Source: an uncultured Clostridia bacterium (lineage in GTDB: Bacteria > Bacillota > Clostridia > UBA1381). Taken from it: a DNA stretch of 12,328 nt. The notes under the pieces were generated by a model. That model was not told the DNA's origin. It was given only the letters and a program-made list of their open reading frames with translations, and ran no database searches. Of this stretch, positions 1 to 5,528 are shown one piece after another. Made by a program: the position numbers and the translations under genes. The stretch is from the NCBI GenBank assembly GCA_905235885.1, contig CAJONM010000078.1, forward strand, positions 1 through 12,328, read 5' to 3'. Numbering within the stretch: the stretch's first letter is position 1; every line of letters begins with the position of its first letter.

Positions 1-1292
1 GAGACCGTCATCTCGCCGCACGAGTCGCAATAAAATGCCGGTATGCGGTGTCCCCACCAGAGCTGACGCGAGATGCACCAATCGTATACATTCTCCATCC
101 AGTTCATATATATCTTTGAAAAACGCTCCGGGACAAACTCGGTGTGCTTATCTTGAACGGCTTTTATCGCCGCCTCGGCAAGCGGCTTCATCTTAACGAA
201 CCACTGTGACGATACGATAGGCTCTATTATCGTGGAGCAGCGATAGCATCTTCCGACATTGTGGCTGTGCTCCTCCGTTTTAACGAGCAGCCCCATATTC
301 TCCAGATCCTCAACCATCGCCTTGCGGCACTCGTAACGATCCATGCCCTCGTATTTTCCGGAATATTCGTTCATGGTCGCGTCGTCATTCATTACTTTGA
401 TTATCGGAAGGTCATGTCTTTTACCCACCTCAAAGTCGTTCGGGTCGTGCGCCGGCGTTATTTTAACGCAGCCCGTTCCGAACTCCTTATCTACATATTC
501 ATCGGCAACTACCGGGATCTCCCTGTCGGTAAGCGGCAGAAGAAGCGTTTTGCCTATAAGATGCGTATATCTCTCATCGTCGGGGTTTACAGCTACAGCC
601 GTATCTCCGAAAAGCGTTTCGGGTCTTGTCGTTGCTATAACGACATAATCGTCGCTCCCCTTTATCGGGTACTTGATGTGCCAGAAATGACCTGCCTGCT
701 CCGTATGCTCTACTTCCTCATTTGACAGAGCCGTTATGCAGTTCGGACACCAGTTTATTATGCGCGGTCCTCTGTATATCAGTCCCTTGTCATAAAGATT
801 TACGAACACCTCGCGGACAGCCTTTGAGCAGCCCTCGTCCATGGTAAATCTCTCGCGCTCCCAATCGCACGATGAGCCGATTTTTTTAAGCTGATTTATT
901 ATGCGGCTGCCGTATGTCTCCTTCCAGTCCCATACACGCTTCAAGAACGCGTCACGACCAAGATCGTAGCGCGTAAGCCCTTCCTTCTCGCGCAGCTCCG
1001 CCTCGACCTTTATCTGCGTTGCGATACCCGCATGGTCCGTTCCCGGCACCCACAGAGCGCTGTAGCCCTGCATACGCTTGTAACGGATAAGAATGTCCTG
1101 GAGCGTCTCGTCGAACGCGTGCCCCATGTGGAGCTGCCCCGTGACATTCGGGGGCGGAATAACTATGGTGAAAGGCTTTTTGTCCTTATCTATCTCAGCG
1201 TGGAAATAGCCCTTATCCACCCACTGTTTATACAGCTTATCCTCAAATTCCTTCGGATTATAATTTTTTGCAATATTCTTTGCTTCTTCCAT
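1..1292 (-). CDS. valS: Valyl-tRNA synthetase, N-terminal part (runs off left edge)
   Basis: Cytoplasmic class Ia aminoacyl-tRNA synthetase that attaches valine to tRNA-Val and edits mischarged threonine. Translating the minus strand from ATG at 1292 gives 430 residues without a stop. Visible are the PPPNVTG block (about residues 46-52) followed by HMGH (55-58), the ATP-binding HIGH motif of this family; the editing-domain motifs TTRPET (near 218) and [10 protein letters not shown] (near 275); and the conserved [14 protein letters not shown] stretch (near 405-420). The KMSKS loop, anticodon-binding domain and C-terminal coiled coil lie beyond the edge. The start is supported by GAGGAAA about 6 nt upstream. 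The gene begins only 13 nt after the stop of the small membrane-protein gene, so the two are probably co-transcribed. There is no room for a T-box leader directly before valS. The family assignment is near certain. Confidence 0.97.
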   Translation of the reverse strand, partial: MEEAKNIAKNYNPKEFEDKLYKQWVDKGYFHAEIDKDKKPFTIVIPPPNVTGQLHMGHAFDETLQDILIRYKRMQGYSALWVPGTDHAGIATQIKVEAELREKEGLTRYDLGRDAFLKRVWDWKETYGSRIINQLKKIGSSCDWERERFTMDEGCSKAVREVFVNLYDKGLIYRGPRIINWCPNCITALSNEEVEHTEQAGHFWHIKYPIKGSDDYVVIATTRPETLFGDTAVAVNPDDERYTHLIGKTLLLPLTDREIPVVADEYVDKEFGTGCVKITPAHDPNDFEVGKRHDLPIIKVMNDDATMNEYSGKYEGMDRYECRKAMVEDLENMGLLVKTEEHSHNVGRCYRCSTIIEPIVSSQWFVKMKPLAEAAIKAVQDKHTEFVPERFSKIYMNWMENVYDWCISRQLWWGHRIPAFYCDSCGEMTV

Positions 1293-1305
1293 TATGATTT
1301 CCTCT

Positions 1306-1503
1306 CTATTTTATGAATGCAACGGTCAATATAAACAATATGACCGCCATTATCAGTGCGGCGAGCTTTATTTTTATGACAAGCCGCTCTGTGATCTCGT
1401 CATCGGATTTTTTAAGGATCCTTGCCGCAAACGCCTTCGCGCGATAGCACACCGCAAGGAGTATTACGCATATGACAAGGCATATTGATTTCAATATTAT
1501 CAT
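1306..1503 (-). CDS. Small two-helix membrane protein, unknown function
   Basis: A 65-residue protein of no family I recognise. Two hydrophobic segments (about residues 3-20 and 45-63) flank a charged stretch rich in Lys, Arg, Asp and Glu, so it is likely a helical hairpin in the cytoplasmic membrane. The start at ATG 1503 is preferred because AGGTGA lies 7 nt upstream; an in-frame TTG directly before it (1506) is an alternative. A near-consensus sigma-A promoter sits directly upstream and valS follows 13 nt after the stop, so this looks like the first cistron of a valS transcript. That it is a real gene rests on promoter, ribosome binding site and amphipathic pattern; function is unknown. 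Confidence 0.6.
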   Translation of the reverse strand: MIILKSICLVICVILLAVCYRAKAFAARILKKSDDEITERLVIKIKLAALIMAVILFILTVAFIK

Positions 1504-1522
1504 CAAACATCACCTATGAGGT

Positions 1523-1551
1523 ATTATCTCATTTTAGCGGCTGTTTGTCAA
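1523..1551 (-). promoter_or_regulatory. Sigma-A type promoter of the small membrane protein/valS transcript
   Basis: On the minus strand a perfect -35 box TTGACA (1551-1546) is followed by a 17-nt spacer and a -10 box GATAAT (1528-1523, one mismatch to TATAAT). The predicted transcription start near 1516 falls almost at the AGGTG ribosome binding site (1515-1511), so the untranslated leader would be only about 13 nt. Confidence 0.8.
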
Positions 1552-1648
1552 GTGTTTGGGAGAAATATCTTATAAATAAGTTCTAATTTTACGGCGCGGC
1601 GCATATACATTAGTATAACATAAACTAAGGAGGATTGATTCTGTTATT
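1552..1648 (+). other. Divergent intergenic region upstream of the OB-fold gene
   Basis: AT-rich spacer that must hold the promoter for the plus-strand gene. The best candidate I see is weak: TTTACG (1588-1593), 17 nt, TAGTAT (1611-1616), four of six matches in each box. A short inverted repeat CTTAT-AA-ATAAG lies at 1569-1580. AAGGAGG at 1627-1633 is a perfect ribosome binding site but is 15 nt from the ATG at 1649, longer than usual. Confidence 0.35.
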
Positions 1649-2305
1649 ATGGATATTACAAACAACCAAGCGGAGGTAACGGGCGTTATCGCCGACAGCT
1701 TTAAATTCAATCACGAGATCTACGCCGAGAAATTTTACACATTCACTCTGAACATACCGCGTCTTAGCGGAACGGATGATTCGGTAAGGATCATGGTGTC
1801 GGAGCGGCTGCTTGCAGACGATCATTTCGTCATCGGCGACACCGTAGATATTGAGGGGCAGTTCCGCTCGTACAACAGCTATGAGCAAAACGGCGATAAC
1901 CGGCTTATCCTGACCGTATTTGCAAAGGATATACGGAAAAGCAGCGGCGAATACAGCCATAATCCGAACACCCTGTTTCTCAACGGATTTATATGCAAAC
2001 CGCCAATATACCGTACAACTCCGTTCGGACGCGAGATAACCGATCTTCTCGTTGCCGTAAACCGAAGCTATAACAAGTCCGATTACATACCCGTCATCGC
2101 CTGGGGGAGAAACGCGCGATATGCAAAAACGCTAAATGTCGGTGACAATGTCAAGATATGGGGACGGATCCAATCACGCAACTATCAGAAGCGGATCGCT
2201 GATGACGAGGTAGTAACGAAAACGGCATACGAGGTATCGGTAAACCGCATGGAGCTTGCGTCCGCCGACAAAACGGATGAGGAAAACGAGCATATTTATA
2301 TCTGA
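1649..2305 (+). CDS. Single-stranded DNA-binding protein-like, tandem OB folds
   Basis: A 218-residue protein. Residues about 108-204 show the SSB pattern: LNGFICKPPIYRTTPFGREI, then LLVAVNR, then YIPVIAWGRNARY, then VGDNVKIWGRIQSR and a closing strand ending VNRMEL. Residues 6-95 look like a second, more diverged OB fold (VTGVI..., TFTLNIPRLSG, VGDTVDIEG-like strand, LILTVFAKDI). The protein would bind single-stranded DNA in replication, repair or competence. Canonical bacterial SSBs carry one OB fold and an acidic DDDIPF-type tail that recruits partners; here the tail is acidic (DKTDEENE) but ends in HIYI, so the usual tip is missing. It is probably not the main ssb, which normally lies with rpsF and rpsR. 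ATG 1649 is the only normal start codon near the AAGGAGG site, though the spacer is long. A hairpin terminator follows immediately. Confidence 0.82.
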   Translation: MDITNNQAEVTGVIADSFKFNHEIYAEKFYTFTLNIPRLSGTDDSVRIMVSERLLADDHFVIGDTVDIEGQFRSYNSYEQNGDNRLILTVFAKDIRKSSGEYSHNPNTLFLNGFICKPPIYRTTPFGREITDLLVAVNRSYNKSDYIPVIAWGRNARYAKTLNVGDNVKIWGRIQSRNYQKRIADDEVVTKTAYEVSVNRMELASADKTDEENEHIYI

Positions 2306-2316
2306 TCCGTCAAATC

Positions 2317-2356
2317 GAAAAAAGATTCAGACAAGCGATGTCGCGAATCTTTTTTC
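2317..2356. terminator. Bidirectional intrinsic terminator between convergent genes
   Basis: A perfect 12-bp inverted repeat (GAAAAAAGATTC at 2317-2328, GAATCTTTTTTC at 2345-2356) encloses a 16-nt loop that contains its own small stem (GCGA-TG-TCGC). A T-run on one side and an A-run on the other allow termination in both directions. It lies 11 nt after the plus-strand gene and 3 nt after the stop of the minus-strand deacetylase gene. Confidence 0.88.
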
Positions 2357-2359
2357 ATG

Positions 2360-3121
2360 TTAAAACAAATTCGTTTTTATCTGCTTACCCGTATGGTCTA
2401 TGGTAAATCCGTCCTTATATGTGAGGTCGGAAATGTTTACAAGCTCATAGTCCTTTCTGAGCGCTGTGATAATGTCGGGCAGTATCCGGGCGGTAATATC
2501 GGTGCCGCCGTGCAGGAGTATTATATCTCCCGATACGGTATTCGGCACAATTCTGCCGTATATCTCCTCTCCCGTTGTGTCGGTGTAATCCAGCCCGTCT
2601 ATGGACCATTGTATGCACTGTCTGCCGCCGTTTTCTATCGCTTCTACGGCTGTATCGTTATACGCGCCCGACGGCACGCGAACTGTTTTCGGATCCGCGC
2701 CGGTTATCCTTTTTATTATGTCGGCGCATTTTTCCACATCCTCCGTGACCTCGGCGGCGGTCATTGCCGTATAATCATCGTGATCATATGAATGAATGCC
2801 TATCTCAAAGCCGCTGCGGTAAAGCTTATTTAACTCCGGAGAATATTGCTCCGCCCATTTCCCGGTAACATAGAATGTCGCACGGCAGCCGTATTTATTA
2901 AGCGTCGCCGCTATGTCGTCAATATCCTCGGCGCCCCACGCGCAGTCGAAGGTAAGCGCAATTTTGTTATCATCGCGCTTGACGCTGTATATCGGCAGCT
3001 CCCTTCCGCCGGCTAAAAATGTCATTACGGCGTGTCCGTTGGTAAGCAGTACAACAGCGATAAGCACTGCGGCAAGCGAAAAAAACAGTACATATTTGAG
3101 CCTTACCACGATAAAGCGCAT
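2360..3121 (-). CDS. PdaB-like polysaccharide deacetylase, membrane-anchored
   Basis: A 253-residue NodB-fold (carbohydrate esterase 4) protein expected to remove N-acetyl groups from peptidoglycan sugars outside the membrane. Residues 8-27 form an uncleaved signal anchor. Motif 1 is ALTFDCAWG (55-63): catalytic-base Asp59 is present, but the usual second, metal-binding Asp is Cys60, as in the TFDxxWG variant typical of PdaB-like spore proteins. Motif 2 is HSYDH (His110, His114, both metal ligands). Motif 3 is RVPSGAYN (148-155). Motif 4 is WSIDGLD (172-178) and motif 5 is ILLHGG (His204). The start is fixed by an excellent GGGAGGTGATC ribosome binding site just upstream of ATG 3121. It is the last gene of the spoIVA cluster, 57 nt after the DUF3298 lipoprotein, and ends at the shared terminator. 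A role in spore cortex or wall modification is inferred from family and neighbours. Confidence 0.88.
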   Translation of the reverse strand: MRFIVVRLKYVLFFSLAAVLIAVVLLTNGHAVMTFLAGGRELPIYSVKRDDNKIALTFDCAWGAEDIDDIAATLNKYGCRATFYVTGKWAEQYSPELNKLYRSGFEIGIHSYDHDDYTAMTAAEVTEDVEKCADIIKRITGADPKTVRVPSGAYNDTAVEAIENGGRQCIQWSIDGLDYTDTTGEEIYGRIVPNTVSGDIILLHGGTDITARILPDIITALRKDYELVNISDLTYKDGFTIDHTGKQIKTNLF

Positions 3122-3178
3122 AAGATCACCTCCCTATAAAGGTAATTTTATGCGCCGTATCAGCATTTTAGAACATAT

Positions 3179-3883
3179 TTATTTTTCTGCCTTGAACGGA
3201 TCCTTTAATATACCGTTTATTTCCGTCAGGCGTATGGGAAACTCTATAAAGCCTTTAGCGTAGTATGAAAGCTCATACGGCTCGTAAAATATTACAAGCT
3301 CCTCATCGGTAAGATAATATCTGTCCTGATCGTCCTCTGTTATATGCGGATCCGCCCAAAGCTCGCTGTATTTTTCCGGATCCGCCTCGATAAGCTCATC
3401 TATTATGCGGTTTATCGTGTCGATATAATCATCCTCGTTTGTAAAAAGCTCTCTCAGCTCCAGATCGTGCGGTGACTCGGACAGGACATCTGCCGTATAC
3501 GGTGACCATGAGGTTGTGCCGTGCGCGCCGCCGAGGTATGTATAGTTTTCCGTCACAAACGATATGATGCCGCCGCTGTTTCTCATAACGATCTGCTTTA
3601 TCGAAAGCGCAGGCTTTACGCCCTCCGGCAAGAGCGGCGCCGTCTCTGCGGCGAGCTTATCAAACTCGTTTATCGCCTCCGATACATCCGTTGCGATCTC
3701 CTCGTTAAGCTGGGACTGGTACTCCTTATTTTTAAATCCGCTCCATTCCGTAACCTCCGCGTAAACGGAGGAATATTCCGTTTCCTGCTCCTCTATGGAT
3801 ACGCTTGTGCGATAGCCGTCGGCAATGCTGCACGCCGACAGCATTGCCGTTACAGCGAATATTGCTATCGCTGATCTCCTCAT
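3179..3883 (-). CDS. DUF4163/DUF3298 (PdaC/RsiV-type) lipoprotein
   Basis: A 234-residue exported protein. Residues 1-17 are a lipoprotein signal peptide ending in the lipobox LSAC, with Cys18 as the lipidated residue, so it should sit on the outer face of the membrane. Residues about 35-115 match the DUF4163 (PdaC) pattern and about 115-225 match DUF3298, with the characteristic YTYLGGAHG (115-122) and YELSYYAKG...FPI (203-217). In B. subtilis these domains precede the NodB domain of PdaC, and DUF3298 of RsiV binds lysozyme; a muropeptide or wall-glycan binding role is therefore inferred. The gene starts 12 nt after the spoIVA stop; its AAGGGGGG ribosome binding site overlaps that stop codon. 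It is followed by a polysaccharide deacetylase gene, giving a split PdaC-like arrangement. Confidence 0.85.
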   Translation of the reverse strand: MRRSAIAIFAVTAMLSACSIADGYRTSVSIEEQETEYSSVYAEVTEWSGFKNKEYQSQLNEEIATDVSEAINEFDKLAAETAPLLPEGVKPALSIKQIVMRNSGGIISFVTENYTYLGGAHGTTSWSPYTADVLSESPHDLELRELFTNEDDYIDTINRIIDELIEADPEKYSELWADPHITEDDQDRYYLTDEELVIFYEPYELSYYAKGFIEFPIRLTEINGILKDPFKAEK

Positions 3884-3895
3884 ACACTTCCCCCC

Positions 3896-5374
3896 TTAAA
3901 GAATAAGACACAAAAGCCCTCCGCCGCCTTCGTTTATGATCCGCTCCAGCGTTTCGCGGAGCTTGTTCTGCGCCTCCTGCGGCATATGCTCAAGCTTGCT
4001 CTTTAAGCCATCGTTTACAAGCTCATTAAGCGTTTTTCCGAATATATTCGACTGCCACAGCTGCGACGGATCGTCATTATATTCCGCTATAAGATGCTCT
4101 ATCAGCTCCTCGGACTGCTTTACCGTTCCTACAATCGGGCTGACCTCTGTTTCAATATCGGCTCGCATCATATGTATTGACGGAGCGCACGCTTTCAGCT
4201 TTATGCCGTATCTGCCGCCCTGCTTTATTATCTTAGGCTCTTCAAGCACCATTTCATCGCTTGACGGCGATACTATCCCGTAGCCCGTCTGCCTGACGGA
4301 CGCCAGCGCGTCCTTTATATGCTCATAATCGCGCTTCATATCGGCAAGCTCGGTCAGTGTTTTCATAAGCGTCTCGTCATCCTTTATATCCATTCCCGAA
4401 AACTCGGACAAGACCTTATAAAACACGCTGTCGGCAAGCTCCATATCTATTTTTGCCGACCCTGTGCCGAGATCTGCGTTTTCCACCGCCGCGCTCTTTA
4501 CATAGTCGGGCATATTGAGCGTTTTGGATATATCGTCAAGATCGCGTATGTTCTCCGCATCCCTCACTGCCTGCATGACATCGGAGTAGACCGTGCGGAG
4601 AAGCTCATGCTCCTCGCCCAATTTATCAAGCCATGCCGGTATCTGTATCTCAAGCTCGCTCAGCGGAAATTCAAGCAATATCTTATTGATGATATTGTTT
4701 ATATCATCTCCGTCAAGCTCGGTGCAGCTTACGGGTATTACCGAAACGCCGTACGCGCTCTCAAGCTCGGCGGCAAGCCGGCGCGTGTCTTCATCATCGG
4801 GATATGCGGAATTTAAAAGAATGATAAACGGCTTATTGATCGCCTTCAGCTCCGCGACCACCCGCGCCTCCGCCTCAGCATAGCTGCCGCGCGCAATATC
4901 GGTAAAGGAGCCGTCGGATGTGACGAGAAGCCCTATAGTCGAATGATCCGTTATGACCTTTCGCGTGCCTATCTCGGCGGCATCGTTAAACGGTATGGGA
5001 TGATCAAACCACGGTGTGTTTACCATGCGCGGCTCTCCGTCCTCACTGTAGCCCAAGGACTCATCGACTATGTATCCCACGCAGTCGATCATTCTGACGC
5101 GCATATTCGCGCTGTCGCCGGTAGAGATCTCGACCGCTTCCTCAGGTATGAATTTCGGCTCGGTCGTCATGATCGTTCGCCCCGAAGCCGACTGCGGCAG
5201 CTCATCACGAGTGCGTTCGACCTGATATACATTTGTCATATTCGGTATTACCATCGTATCCATAAAACGCTGTATAAATGTGGATTTGCCTGTGCGTACC
5301 GGCCCGACAACGCCTATATAAACATCGCCGTTGCCACGCATGGCTATATCCCGATATATATTCGTCCCCTCCAT
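3896..5374 (-). CDS. spoIVA: Stage IV sporulation protein A, spore coat morphogenetic ATPase
   Basis: SpoIVA is made in the mother cell, is recruited to the forespore surface by SpoVM and polymerises with ATP hydrolysis to form the coat basement layer; it is also needed for cortex assembly. The translation from ATG 5374 is 492 residues, the same length as the B. subtilis protein. Walker A GPVRTGKST places Lys30, the sensor threonines Thr70 and Thr71 and the Walker B Asp97 (MIDCVG) exactly at the numbers established for B. subtilis. An upstream in-frame start would add eight residues, but AGGAGG (5387-5382) with a 7-nt spacer selects ATG 5374. It is the first gene of a three-gene cluster with the DUF3298 lipoprotein and the deacetylase. 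Expression by sigma-E is expected; a possible sigma-E promoter lies upstream. Confidence 0.98.
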   Translation of the reverse strand: MEGTNIYRDIAMRGNGDVYIGVVGPVRTGKSTFIQRFMDTMVIPNMTNVYQVERTRDELPQSASGRTIMTTEPKFIPEEAVEISTGDSANMRVRMIDCVGYIVDESLGYSEDGEPRMVNTPWFDHPIPFNDAAEIGTRKVITDHSTIGLLVTSDGSFTDIARGSYAEAEARVVAELKAINKPFIILLNSAYPDDEDTRRLAAELESAYGVSVIPVSCTELDGDDINNIINKILLEFPLSELEIQIPAWLDKLGEEHELLRTVYSDVMQAVRDAENIRDLDDISKTLNMPDYVKSAAVENADLGTGSAKIDMELADSVFYKVLSEFSGMDIKDDETLMKTLTELADMKRDYEHIKDALASVRQTGYGIVSPSSDEMVLEEPKIIKQGGRYGIKLKACAPSIHMMRADIETEVSPIVGTVKQSEELIEHLIAEYNDDPSQLWQSNIFGKTLNELVNDGLKSKLEHMPQEAQNKLRETLERIINEGGGGLLCLIL

Positions 5375-5409
5375 AGAATTTCCTCCTGCACTAATCACTT
5401 TTTCTTTCT

Positions 5410-5438
5410 ATGTATATTCGCCTGTACCCGATTTATGC
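5410..5438 (-). promoter_or_regulatory. Candidate sigma-E promoter of spoIVA
   Basis: On the minus strand GCATAAAT (5438-5431) is followed after 14 nt by TATACAT (5416-5410). This loosely resembles the sigma-E pattern (ATA-containing -35, CATACA-like -10, 13-15 nt spacing) and sits about 36 nt from the spoIVA start. I give it mainly because spoIVA is sigma-E controlled in B. subtilis; the match itself is imperfect. Confidence 0.35.
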
Positions 5439-5496
5439 AAATTTGGTGGCGTAAAAAAGTCCAGACCGCAAAAAGGCAATAAAAGGCTGTATTTAA

Positions 5497-5528
5497 AAGT
5501 GGCTGTAAAAACATTTTTACAGCCACTT
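5497..5528 (-). terminator. Intrinsic terminator at the end of the ECF operon
   Basis: A perfect 14-bp inverted repeat (AAGTGGCTGTAAAA at 5497-5510, its complement at 5515-5528) with a 4-nt loop overlaps the stop codon of the fused ECF gene. Read on the minus strand the stem is followed by a short U-run (CUUUUAAAU). It separates the transporter operon from spoIVA. Confidence 0.75.

Noticed and set aside
4319..4883. Long plus-strand frames opposite spoIVA
   Set aside because: They are antisense to a securely identified gene, lack ribosome binding sites and show no recognisable domain.
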